Shown here: positions 12,070 through 21,996 of the stretch, piece by piece | Position numbering within the stretch: the first letter of the stretch is position 1 | Layout: every line of letters begins with the position of its first letter | Assembly (NCBI GenBank): GCA_012934845.2 | Contig: WNNJ02001572.1 | Coordinates: 124,001-188,000, forward strand | Origin: Pomphorhynchus laevis | Lineage: Eukaryota; Acanthocephala; Palaeacanthocephala; Echinorhynchida; Pomphorhynchidae | Length of the DNA stretch: 64,000 nucleotides | Reading direction: 5' to 3' | The notes under the pieces: generated by a model | The model's input: only the letters and a program-made list of their open reading frames with translations | What the model was told of the DNA's origin: nothing | Database searches by the model: none | Program-made: the position numbers and the translations under genes

Positions 12070-13357
12070 CGAATTTTTGACCTTGTGTGAAGAACGTGAA
12101 AATTTCCGTTGATTTTACGTATAGATAAGGATGACTCGCCGTTTGTTTCACGTCGATGTTTTTCAATGCGAGCTAAATTGAGCTGGGCAATATCAGAAGG
12201 GGAGCGGTCAGGAAAGATACGGCAAGTAGATGAAGTGGTAAGAAGTTTAAAACGTTGGGAGAGTACCGAAGAGGCATGTGAACTATGTCGGAAAACGATT
12301 TTTAAGAGTGGAGGACTGAGATGATTTGATTTAGTGGATTTGTTTAAACGAATAAAGGATACAGGAGCGATATTATTGAAGAGTGATGGGTTATCATCAG
12401 GAAGAATGGTTGCTAGGATAGACCTGAAAGCAGATACATCATCATCGAGGCGAGATTGTGGAGAAGCAGATTCGGAAAGCTTTAAGTTTGATATGATTAT
12501 ACAGCGATCGCGCGAAGGAAAACGATTTCGTGGAAGTGGTGGACGGACAGAGCTGGTTGGAGTCGAGGTAGATGAGCAGATAGAAGTGGAAATGACAGGG
12601 GTGCTTGATAAAGAATTAATATTGGTTGGAGCAAGTGTGACAGGAGCGGGGTGTTGAATCGGTTGATCAGAGATGTGACTGGATATGATTTTAAATGAAG
12701 GATGTAACTTATTGGGAAGTGTTACGTGGGAGGTAGAGTAAGGAGAATTAAAATAGGTTGGGGCATGAGTGACAGGAATGGAGTGTTGAATTAGTTGATC
12801 GGAAATGTTACTGGAAATGATTTTGATGGAAGGGTGTAAATTATTGAGAGGTGATACAGGGGGGTCGAGTAAGGAGTTCGTGAGGAGAATAAAGAAGTTT
12901 GAGATTTATTTAGATTGGGGGAGGAATAGGAAAGAGGAGGTACGAGATGAAAAGCTTTGCCGTTAGCATTGTTAGAATGAGAAAGATTAATGGAAGTTTG
13001 GTACGTAGTTGAACGAGGAGTGTGTGAGAGAGTAGGTTCAATAATGGGATTATATGATGCGAAGTCAGGTGTTGATGCGAGGGAAACATCTAAAACAGCA
13101 TTGGTCTGAGTGGTAGTGTGTGATACAGGAGTAGATGAGCAGGATAACTGTAGTAGTCGTACTGATGTACAAAAACCGCAAGTGAAATGTTTAAGTTTAT
13201 ACACTGAGTGGTCGGATATTTTAACACGAACAAGTGTCCATACATCGCAATCTTTGGAATCACATCCAACTTCAAAGCTGGTATAACCATCATTGCATTT
13301 AGATGTGGAAGATTGTTGATCAGGAACAGGGATCTGAGATCGCGCTTTTTTAGGCAT
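12033..13357 (-). pseudogene. LINE ORF1 with PHD-like zinc finger (frameshifted)
   Basis: Translation starts at ATG 13357 (MPKKARSQIPVP). Within the first 75 residues is a C-x4-C-x2-W finger (VGCDSKDCDVWTLV ... FTCGFCTSVRLL), as found in ORF1 proteins of CR1-group LINEs. The frame stays open to 12791, then shifts. The downstream part (12330-12033) still encodes the conserved ORF1 tail, with LLKIVFRHSSHASSV, NGESSLSIRK and HTRSKIRWRP, ending at TAG 12035-12033, about 37 nt past the ORF2 start. ORF1 proteins of this group bind RNA. Here the protein would be truncated. Confidence 0.82.
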
Positions 13358-13402
13358 GACCTTTTATCGATAGATTGAGCTCAATCCGCGAGCGTAGCGA
13401 GC

Positions 13403-13602
13403 GGAACTGACAGGAATAATCTGGAACTGACAGGAATAATCTGGAACTGACAGGAATAATCTGGAACTGACAGGAATAATCTGGAACTGACAGGAATAAT
13501 CTGGAACTGACAGGAATAATCTGGAACTGACAGGAATAATCTGGAACTGACAGGAATAATCTGGAACTGACAGGAATAATCTGGAACTGACAGGAATAAT
13601 CT
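13403..13602. repeat. Tandem array, 20 bp x 10, at a LINE 5' end
   Basis: Ten uninterrupted copies of GGAACTGACAGGAATAATCT lie immediately upstream of LINE ORF1 (about 45 bp from its ATG on the - strand). They appear identical to one another. A short GC-rich segment, GCGAGCGTAGCGAGCG, separates the array from ORF1. It may be a 5' UTR promoter array or a by-product of insertion. The antisense open frame through it is a repeat artefact. Confidence 0.95.
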
Positions 13603-13650
13603 GGAATGTATGTTTATCAGAAACCAAATTTTTTTAAGGTTTAAGGAATT

Positions 13651-14719
13651 ATGTTTACATTATTATTTTATTATTTATATTTGCTAACGATACGCATTTG
13701 TACCGCTTGTTGGGATGATACTTGTTGTTGCAAGTATGTTGTTCCATAATATGTTGACCTTTTCTAATTCTAAAAAATTAAAAATATAAAACTCGATAAT
13801 TATTATGTCAAATTCTTAACTTAAAGTATCGTAAGCTAATTATCGATATAATTACCAGATTAAAGTACTTTTCCTACTAAATAGTTAAATTATCGTAAAA
13901 TAAATACATTTTGGCACGCTATACAGATTTCGACTTAAATTATAAAGGTAGGGATAAAAATATTTATAATATTTTTATGAAAATACTAAATATTAAAAAA
14001 ATATCAAATGTTATTATTTATTAGGAAAATATGTAGACGTCAATTATAGGGCATATTTAACAAATCAGATAACTGAGTTTACTTAATATTAACGATATAT
14101 AAATAAAAGAGTAAATAATAAATAGTTATATAATATATTTTACAATTTTTATGTATATCAAGTTAAAATTTTAAATTGAAATTTAAAATAAAAGTAAATG
14201 CTTATGAATTGACTAATAAATAAAATACTATTTATCAGAATAAGTATTAAAGGGTATCAGGAGGAACTGCATGTTTGATAACATGCGATAACATACGATC
14301 TATAACATACGATACGGTATATTATAATCAAAATAATAGATACTTATTAGGAAATGCTGTGTTATTCAACTTTTAAATATCGATATTTAAAATTCGAATT
14401 AATTATTTAAATATTTGAAATTCTAATATTTAATATTTATTTTGACAAAGTTGTAAGTTTTGTTTTGTCTAATAAACAGTACATGTTAAATATTCAAATA
14501 TATTTAACAAAAATAATATTTATATTATCTGATATAAATTATTATTTTATTATCTTATAAAATAACGATTATATTAAAAATTACTGATGTTGATCCATTT
14601 TTTAAAATTTGGGGTAGGATTAAATAAAATAAAATATTAAATAATAAATAATAAACAACAATTAGAAATGTTAAAACAACTTTAAATAAACAAAATCAAA
14701 AATAACTACAAAAAATAGA
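13651..14719. repeat. AT-rich intron with dispersed repeat copies
   Basis: Two dispersed repeats are recognisable. An inverted copy of the AACATGCAGTTCCTCCTGAT repeat lies at about 14055-14290. A copy of the GTTATAATCAAAATAATAGA repeat lies at 14323-14620, including the conserved stretch TCTAATAAACAGTACATGTT. No gene was seen. Confidence 0.6.
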
Positions 14720-16475
14720 ATTATCCATTATGCCATCGTTAATCCTCATGCAGTCCATCGTCTATACGGCAGCGCAAGAGATGCACTCGTTGTCTGAAAA
14801 TTATGCGTCTCCACGTGACTCCATATTCAGAGGAGTGCCCGCTTCCCCGTGCCAATCGCGGTTATTTCCTTGCTGTATACAACGCTCGGCAGCTACAGGA
14901 ACGCTACAACCATCCACAGACTGGGAATTATTTTTCCTGCTTAAATGCTCGTGTGAAGACACCATGTTTGAATCCTCAGCACCGTCTTCGAAAAAGTGGC
15001 TCTCTGACCTTGTGAAGGATAAGTTGGGCCGATTAATGATCGCGACATATACCCATTCGCTTTCTCCATCTGTAACTAGCATTGCTCGACGTTTACGCAT
15101 TTCTCCATTGTCTCCGATGTCCAATAAGTTTGCTAGCCGGCCCGTCACGATCTCTCGCGGTCGCTGTTGCTCTTTGCTGGATTGTTTTGTGCTGTTCACT
15201 GACGCCAGAGTTGGAAGCTTCGAGCCTTTTATAGCTGGTCCTTCGTGGTTGCACTTTTCTTAGGGCGAAGAGCGATATTTTATTCGGCTCCAGTGCTGGT
15301 TAAATTCGTTGGAAGAACATGTTTTTCAGACGGGCCATAATGACAAAATCGAATTTTATTTGACTTTTCTTGTTTCGACCAATCTTACCCGTATCATATC
15401 AGATTGTCACTTGTCGATAGATTCGCCTTGTTGTCGACTACATCTTCGGTTTTCGCTGCCGGCATGTTGCTTTTGGACATGAAGCACAAACATATCGAGG
15501 CAGAAGAGAAATTGCGTGGTGGTGTTAAGAAAGAAACTTGGTTTTCCGTTTGTATAGATATCTTTTTAACAGATATTTTGTACTGAGCGAAAAAAAATCT
15601 TTTTTTGTTTATTTGCTCGGGTCCCTGTATGCTGTCACGTTGTTGAACGTTCCCCGCTTTTGTAAGCCAAACCACAAGTATTCCTCGGTTTTATCCAAGT
15701 ACTTACTAGACAGTCGCTTGGCACTCGCTCACACAACACACGGAATTCCAAAATTTCCGAAATTATCGGTAACGTCGTGTACCTTCATTCCAACTAGATT
15801 TGAAATTTCTTGTTCCTCACTACTGCAATTTTGTTCATTTCCCTGTTGCAGCAATATTTGTTGGTTGGATCTGTCAATAATGGATCTTGAGGGGTGCAGT
15901 GCAAAAAGTCGATACTGAGGATCCTCACTGCAATCAATAGACACTCCATTCCAGCCGTTGTCGTCATCGTTGAGGCTCTTCAGGAGAGCCTTGGCATTCC
16001 CTCTCATTAGTGCGATCAATATTCGCTGAAATAATTCCTCAGCTATCCGTGAATAAGGGATGTTTCGACGAGCTGCAAGGTTGCGCACTATTCTACGGAT
16101 AAGACGTCGTCCGCCAACATTCCATCCCCTATAGGTCTCAACAACTGCAGGGGTGAAATGTAACCATTTTCCTCCAAGGTATGTCGGTATTTTCGTTCTT
16201 AAACGCGGATCGCGTACTCTTTCGCGGCGTAAGTAGCCTCAGCGCTTGATTTATTCAAGTATAATGAATGCTGAGGGTTTGTAACAGCGAAGCCAATTGC
16301 TTCGGGTGGGTCGCCGTGTAGGAGGATATCAGCTGGCCGTTCTCTTAAACCCCTGACAAGATTTAAAACTTCGCGCTTAACATGTAAAACTGCTGACTCG
16401 GCTGCATGGAATACTTTGTCTCTTATTCCGTTATGACGTATCCCTGGGTATCCTCCGAATTGACAAGTAATAATA
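14720..16475 (-). mobile_element. C-terminal relic of a retroelement with nuclease-like domain
   Basis: On the - strand, 16470-16210 encodes CQFGGYPGIRHNGIRDKVF, ERPADILLHGDPPEAIGFAV and AKEYAIRV. Then 16088-15930 encodes RNIPYSRIAEELF and ILIALMRGNAKALLKSL. The order histidine-rich FGG-P-x-x-RH, RPAD, then ALMRGNA matches, from memory, the C-terminal part of reverse transcriptase elements that carry a PD-(D/E)xK-like nuclease. Sequence from 15700 to 14720 is more GC-rich than its surroundings and coding-like, but I could not assign it. The copy is decayed, with several breaks. It lies in the large SLC17 intron. Confidence 0.6.
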
Positions 16476-16502
16476 CAATAAGACTATAAGACGTAGTCTT
16501 CC

Positions 16503-17225
16503 AAGGTTCCATCCCCCATAAGTCTCAACAACTGCTAGGATAAAAATGTAACCATTTCCTCATTTTAACTTTTTATAAATTATAAAATATTGTATAGTAA
16601 TTATTCCAGTGAATTTCGGTGGCTCTAATGAAAGGAAACGCTAAAGCACTCTTGAAAAGCATTCTAGACGAGGATACTTGGTGGGGTAGAGATAACGTCG
16701 AATGTTCTGACGATCCGCAATGCCGACATATCTCTTAGCACCAAGAGTTTCTTAGCATTCGCCAAAAACAAAGCATTCCTTTGGTAAACTGCATGGATCC
16801 TTTCCAACTTTAATCAAAATCCACAATAGATTCTGAGGAGTGTATCGATTCTGAGGCCGCCCCGGATCGATTAGTAGAGCAGATACCTTTACGAAGACAA
16901 ATTGTAGAATCATGTTATTGACTCGGATTAAACTTACGCGCACTTGTGCCATGTATGTAATCCCAAGCAAAATCAGTTGATCGAAATAGCGGACAACCTC
17001 TCTTCAGAGAGACGGCCCACTTCTATTCATGAGGGCAAACTGGAAATATATGCATTAATGCTTGCCAAGGCTTGTGAGCATTATACTGTGGTATTATTGC
17101 ACAATTCATTGAAGACGACAACATAACCTGGTTGGATAAGTGACTTTGACGACTAGACCATGTACGTGGAGTCAACCAAGTCAAGCGGAGGCAAAAAAGA
17201 TTATGGTTTTTAAGTTGATTTAAAT
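16503..17225 (+). mobile_element. Second, rearranged relic of the same retroelement family
   Basis: The + strand at 16618-16735 encodes ALMKGNAKALLKSILDED followed by CSDDPQCRH, clearly homologous to the - strand segment at 16010-15930, so two copies lie in opposite orientation. The preceding 60 bp (16503-16562) instead repeats 16117-16176 in the same orientation, so the region is a mosaic. The end near 17200 (GATTATGGTTTTTAAGTTGA) recurs at 40880-40905 on the other strand and probably marks the element's 3' terminus. Confidence 0.55.
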
Positions 17226-17457
17226 AAATTGTATATTGATTTTTTAAATTTATTAAAATTATTTATTTGCATTAAATAATTTCGTATAGTAATTAGTTAT
17301 TATTTAATTATTTATTTTTTATATGTAGACTCAGCTAGCTGATCTGATTTGTACATTAAGCTCATAAACTTTTACAATTAAAATTAATATATTATGAAAT
17401 ATAATATATTATTAATATAAAATTAATATATTATTAATATGTATAATAATATATTTT

Positions 17458-17492
17458 AATTATGCACCAATTAAAATAATTGGTGCATAATT
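17458..17492. repeat. 15-bp stem hairpin
   Basis: AATTATGCACCAATT pairs perfectly with AATTGGTGCATAATT across a 5-nt loop. The surrounding 17226-17606 is otherwise featureless AT-rich intron. Confidence 0.8.
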
Positions 17493-17606
17493 ATTTTGTT
17501 TTTTTAAATACTCAGATTGTACAAGTATTTAAGTAACATTTAGCTGTATTAGTGGCATTTCGCTACGTTAAATTATAGCTTATATACCATAAAATAATAT
17601 AATAGT

Positions 17607-18521
17607 GAATGGAGTTCTAATGTCATAAGGAAATAAGGCCTATACTTTAAGGAGTTCTATTTGGGTGCTGTAATCTAATAAATCTAATCATTTCTTTGAT
17701 TTGCCAAAATGGAGTCGTTTAAAATGATACAGGTCTTCAATGACTTGTATCTTAAATTGAAATTAATATTTTGTCATTTAATAATGTAAAAAATATAAAA
17801 TTTCAGTCTATTGATTTTATTTGCCTTAAAACATTTGCAGTGCAGATTTAATTATTTTATTTCGATATGCAACAGTAGGCAGCGATATCTTAGACATTAT
17901 GTTATAATCAAAATAATAGATACTTATTAGGAAATGCTGTGTTATTCAACTGTTAAATATCGATATTTAAAATTTGAACTAATTATATAAATATTTAAAA
18001 TTCTAATATTTATGGAGTTCTAATGGAGTTCTAATGTCATAAGGAAATAATGCCTATACTTTAAGGAGTTCTATTTGGGTGCTGTAATCTAATAAATCTA
18101 ATCATTTCTTTGATTTGCCAAAATAAAGTCGTTTAAAATGATACAGGTCTTCAATGGCTTGTATCTTAAATTGAAATTAATATTTTGTCATTTAATAATG
18201 TAAAAAATATAAAATTTCAGTCTATTGATTTTATTTGCCTTAAAACATTTGCAGTGCAGATTTAATTATTTTATTTCGATATGCAACAGTAGGCAGCGAT
18301 ATCTTAGACATTATGTTATAATCAAAATAATAGATACTTATTAGGAAATGCTGTGTTATTCAACTGTTAAATATCGATATTTAAAATTTGAACTAATTAT
18401 TTAAATATTTGAAATTCTAATATTTATGGAGTTCTAATGGAGTTCTAATGTCATAAGGAAATAAGGCCTATACTTTAAGGAGTTCTATTTGGGTGCTGTA
18501 ATCTAATAAATCTAATCATTT
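17607..18521. repeat. Tandem duplication, about 410-bp unit, 2.2 copies
   Basis: The word ATGGAGTTCTAATG starts units at 17607, about 18012 and about 18426. The third copy is cut off after about 95 bp by the repeat starting at 18522. Units are nearly identical, with only scattered substitutions, and each contains a copy of the GTTATAATCAAAATAATAGA dispersed repeat. The tandem duplication is recent, inside the SLC17 intron. Confidence 0.85.
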
Positions 18522-19115
18522 CGTCCATCTTACATGATGGACGAATTCATCGTCCATCATGTAAGTTTGTGTTGATCGGTAGATAATTTTTGATAAATAC
18601 AAAAATTCTGTCGCACACTGAATTTTTGGATAATACAAATACTCTAATATTATTACGACCGAATTTATTCAATTCTATTAATATGAAAAGCGTTGTAAAA
18701 ACTGTATAACTTTTATTGAATAATATATAATTATACATACTATATATTATATATTATGCATATATTATTTATTTTTATTATTTTTAATTAAATATATTAA
18801 TTATATATTCATTAAAAAATTAATTAATCTCAATTAATTTAATGAATTCATTAAAACAAAATTTATTTAATTCTATTTAGCGACAACTAAAGATGGAAAT
18901 ATTCGTGAATTAAAGATGGGAATTAGTTATTTAAATATTTGAAATTCTAATATTTAATATTTATTTTGACAAAGTTGTAAATTTTGTTTTGTCTAATAAA
19001 CAGTACATGTTAAATATTCAAATATATATTTAACAAAAATAATAATTATATTATCTGATATTAAATTGTTATTTTATTATCTTATAAAATAACGATTATA
19101 TTAAAAATTACTGAT
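18522..19115. repeat. Dispersed repeat of about 590 bp, near-identical copy at 37692-38277
   Basis: The block from GAATTCATCGTCCATCATGT to ATTACTGATGTTGAT is almost identical to 37692-38277, same strand, including the same short meaningless open frame. At the left edge the word CGTCCATCATGTAAG is preceded by its own inverted form, giving a hairpin start. The right part is a copy of the older GTTATAATCAAAATA repeat. No coding capacity or obvious poly(A) tail was seen. It could be a non-autonomous transposon or a segmental copy. Confidence 0.8.
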
Positions 19116-19469
19116 GTTGATTTATTTTTTAGAATTTGGGGGAGGATCAAATGAAATAAAATATTTGTACAAATTTAATAAATTTTATATTTTGTATATT
19201 TTACATATTTTTAGCACTAATACATCACAAATTGTACGTTCCGTTGCTTGTGATTTATATCTGATCCAGATATAGGTGTCATCTTTATTTCCATAACTTT
19301 AAAAGCCGTTTATACTCGTTTAATACAACATTTGATTTTGTAACATTCGATAAATTCAAGAATGTATTACGCATTTTGTGTTTTGTCAATTCTATGCTTT
19401 CTAACTTTATAATTTATAGTTTTAGTTTATAAATATTTGAAAAATTTATTGTTAAGATACCCTGGTCAG

Positions 19470-19597
19470 CTATAATGCTTAGCATCCCATGTTGGTCTCA
19501 GTTTATCTGTCATTTATCTTTGAACTGGGGTTTCTACACTTTGTTTACTTGTACACCCACGTATATGTCAGAAGTTCTGCATTTTGATATCAAATCA
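19470..19597 (+). CDS. SLC17-family transporter, exon (start of second helical half)
   Basis: After acceptor TGGTCAG the exon reads IMLSIPCWSQFICHLSLNWG, then FYTLFTCTPTYMSEVLHFDI and KS, ending at donor GTAAGT. It matches the SLC17 segment S-x-P-x-W ... H-F-x-x-N-W-x-F-Y-x-L-L-T-x-x-P-T-Y-M-x-x-x-L, with N-W-G-F-Y and P-T-Y-M kept. The acceptor at 19469 was chosen because it makes phase with the exon ending at 7119. An alternative AG at 19456 would not. The acceptor has a poor pyrimidine tract. Confidence 0.88.
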
Positions 19598-19774
19598 GTA
19601 AGTTGCTGCTAGAGCGAATTCGCTTTTCTGTAAACCTTATTTGTTTTATTGCTATTTTTAAAGAGTATTTTAATAATAACTTAGTTTACGTATTTTATAA
19701 AAATAATTTATCTTTATTTATTAGAAATATATCCTGGTAAATATATCCATACTGATCTGTATTTAATTTTTTCG

Positions 19775-19867
19775 AATTTCCAGGAACTATCAGTTATAAT
19801 AAAACGACAAAAAAATTATTTTGATATCTCGCTAGTAATTTTCTATACCTGATAGTTCCTGGAAATT
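19775..19867. repeat. 93-bp fold-back element
   Basis: The 19-bp ends AATTTCCAGGAACTATCAG and its exact complement flank a 55-bp AT-rich centre. It lies in an SLC17 intron just after the exon ending at 19597. It is a short MITE-like palindrome, and no clear target duplication was seen. Confidence 0.8.
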
Positions 19868-20559
19868 TAAAAAAGTATCTTAAAAAGCTAAAGTTGAACA
19901 TTGCATAACAATATCAATTCTTTATAATTATATATATCTTTATAACATCAATTACAAGCTAATCTGCCAGTTAATAATTTTTAAATTATTTTGAAAATTG
20001 TTTCAAATTTTATTTACGCGTGATAACTTTTAATTTCCACAGTTTTTATAAAAAAGAGTAAATATGTTTCCAAATTACTCATCTGGACAATAACTTAATT
20101 TAACAGATTTCTTTTAGTCAATTTTAAAACACAGTTAATTAAAATTAAGATTTGATTGAGTATAAAATAAATTTAAACAGTTGAAGTTTAAACTTTAACT
20201 AAAACATGTTTAAAACCTGTAAATGTTTAATTAAAACATTTATTTTTGTTTGGATTTGTCGCGTACCTACAACATAAATCGTTTAAAAGCAATTTTTTCA
20301 TAGAACAAATAAAAGAATTAAATGTCTACTTATCTCTCAGCTTCATGTTGTTAAGATGTAAAAGTTAATCTGATCAAAGCCTAAGTTAGTTATTATATAT
20401 TGCCAAAACTTTCGCCACGTTACAGCTTCGTCAGTGGATTATCTGAAACATTGAACACATATAAGCATCGTCACAAATTTATTAAACAATTTATTAATAA
20501 CAAATTTATTAATCACAAATTTATTAATAACATAATTAATATTTATCATTGCATCGAAT

Positions 20560-21156
20560 CAAGCCAGTCCACCGCTTCGTCTTTATTGTTAAATATCTTG
20601 TCGCTATCTGCACACGATATTAAGATTGCCTCTATTAGTTTTCGCGACACAACGTTATCTACTTGGTAGAGTAGCTTTGCGCTGCACTTTGGTTGCTCAT
20701 TTGGATGTTGATGTGAATAATGCGTGGCCCATGTATGCTGGCGTAAGAAGTCGCTGAAGGGTTTCGTGCTGCTCTTAAATGACCCTTGAGCCGTTCAGAA
20801 ACCGGACGTTGTGTTTATCCTATGTAGCTAACCTTCTTACCTACAGTAGCGCGCTTATCACAAAACATTTTATAAACTACATTACGTTGGTAGCACAATG
20901 AAACATTACGCTTTCTACTTTTGTGGTCAAAGATCGAACAGGCACTCGTGCACGGTGGTGGCTCCTCATAAAAGCGACTGCGAATTAGTCTCTTTCCTAA
21001 GTTCCTAGAATTCCCATAAACTATGCGGACATCAAGATTGCATCGTATCGCTAACCGATTCACCTTGCTTGTGAAAGCGTCGCTTATAAAATGAATCTTA
21101 AGGATAGCTGAGTTTCGCAACGGTAGCTGTGTTCTTTTAGAGCCTTTATTTTTCAT
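20560..21156 (-). mobile_element. Penelope-like element fragment: GIY-YIG endonuclease end
   Basis: The - strand ORF (21156-20815) reads LKIHFISDAFTSKVNRL, YGNSRNLGKRLIRSRF, CSIFDHKSRKRNVSLCYQR, NVVYKMFCDKRA and KKVSYIG. After a break the next frames give RPVSERLKGHLRAARNP and VVSRKLIEAILISC. This is the linker with a CxxC-like zinc motif, N-V-V-Y and Y-I-G of the GIY-YIG nuclease, the later R of the RPV block, and the catalytic-type E in RKLIEA. Canonical Penelope-like elements end in this domain. The reverse transcriptase half is absent. The piece is truncated and sits in the 1.9 kb SLC17 intron. Confidence 0.8.
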
Positions 21157-21531
21157 ATTTATAAGATTACTGTAATATTATAAGATTACTGAGATCGCCA
21201 ATACTAATATTAATATTAATAAATCGATATTAATAGATATAATATCGATTATTATAATATATTAAAATAATATTAATAGATTACCAATATTAGTGAAGCC
21301 TTTTTAATGTTATTTTATAAAATTCGGATAAATAAAATTAGTTCACAATCCATAATAAATGATCAAATGATACAATTAGATCAGTTAACTAAGTCTGTGT
21401 ATATTAAATTATTTGTAAATTAAACATAATAATAAATAATTAAATAAAAAATAATTTAATTATAAATAATTTAATAATTTTATATTAGATTTAATAACTC
21501 ATAGAACTTATATAACTTGCGATCATTTTAG

Positions 21532-21664
21532 AATGGTACATTATCCTCAATTCCCTTTGCGATGGTGTGGTTGTTTACAACTTGCTCGAGCTTTTTATCA
21601 GATCGCATTATTGAGAAAAAGTGGCTATCTAGAACGGTGGTTCGTAAGTTGGCGAATCTAATAG
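21532..21664 (+). CDS. SLC17-family transporter, exon
   Basis: After acceptor CATTTTAG the exon reads NGTLSSIPFAMVWLFTTCSS, then FLSDRIIEKKWLSRTVVRKL and ANLI plus one base. This corresponds to the N-G-x-L-S-x-L-P-x-x-x-x-W segment and the following cytoplasmic loop of sialin/VGLUT proteins, where D-x-x-x-x-x-x-x-L-S-x-x-x-x-R-K is typical. It joins the previous exon in phase 0 and the next across a 44-nt intron. Confidence 0.93.
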
Positions 21665-21708
21665 GTACAACAATATTTCAGTATAGAACATATAATTTGT
21701 TTATTTAG

Positions 21709-21808
21709 GTTCTATAATTCCTGCAATTACTCTTATTGGAATGTGTTTTATTACTAAAACAACAGCTAGGTTGGGAATCGTTTTGCTTTCAGTTGGCATG
21801 GGCGCATT
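21709..21808 (+). CDS. SLC17-family transporter, exon
   Basis: The exon follows a 44-nt GT-AG intron (21665-21708). It reads SIIPAITLIGMCFITKTTAR, then LGIVLLSVGMGA and two bases of a Phe codon. It encodes a hydrophobic helix after the conserved I-G-S-x-x-P-A junction. The donor is GTAAGG, and the next intron is 43 nt. Confidence 0.92.
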
Positions 21809-21851
21809 GTAAGGAAAGTATTAATTCACTACAATAATTGATGCCATTTAG

Positions 21852-21996
21852 CGGTGTGGCATATGGGTCGGGGTTTCTCTGTGTTTGTAACGATATGTCA
21901 TCAAACTACGCAAGTATTATGTTCGGAATTTCAAATACATTAGCAACATTGCCGGGTATCATAGCCCCTTTTTTGATTTCACGGATAACGAAAAAC
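21852..21996 (+). CDS. SLC17-family transporter, exon
   Basis: After a 43-nt intron the exon reads GVAYGSGFLCVCNDMSSNYA, then SIMFGISNTLATLPGIIAPF and LISRITKN, with donor GTAAGG. The block D-x-x-x-x-Y-A-x-x-x-x-G-I-x-N-T-x-x-x-x-P-G-I is a hallmark of the last third of SLC17 carriers. The two miniature introns on either side show the ancestral gene was compact. Confidence 0.95.

Larger units (their letters stand above)
9076..13650 (-). mobile_element. CR1/L2-like LINE, near full length (lineage B)
   Basis: The element runs right to left: a tandem array at its 5' end (13403-13602), ORF1 with a PHD-like finger, ORF2 with AP endonuclease and reverse transcriptase, a 3' UTR with the stem-loop GCGTAC-AGCTT-GTACGC near 9115-9140, and a TAT/TAA-type tail. 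Left and right flanks rejoin to resemble the local paralogous sequence 8641-8765, and a 6-bp candidate target duplication GAATTA is present on both sides. It sits antisense in the 12 kb SLC17 intron. One stop codon interrupts ORF2, and ORF1 changes frame at least once. The 3' UTR word CGCATTTGCCAC is shared with the element at 52388-56375. Confidence 0.9.

Noticed and set aside
13364-13627. Open frame with repeating IIPVSSRLFLSVPDYSCQF peptide
   Set aside because: It is the translation of a 20-bp tandem array. Multiple frames are open and it lies in a LINE 5' end.
18547-18738. Identical 63-codon open frame at two loci (also 37703-37894), possibly a small conserved gene
   Set aside because: The whole 590-bp surrounding block is duplicated at DNA level, so identity does not imply selection. 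The frame has AT-driven composition.
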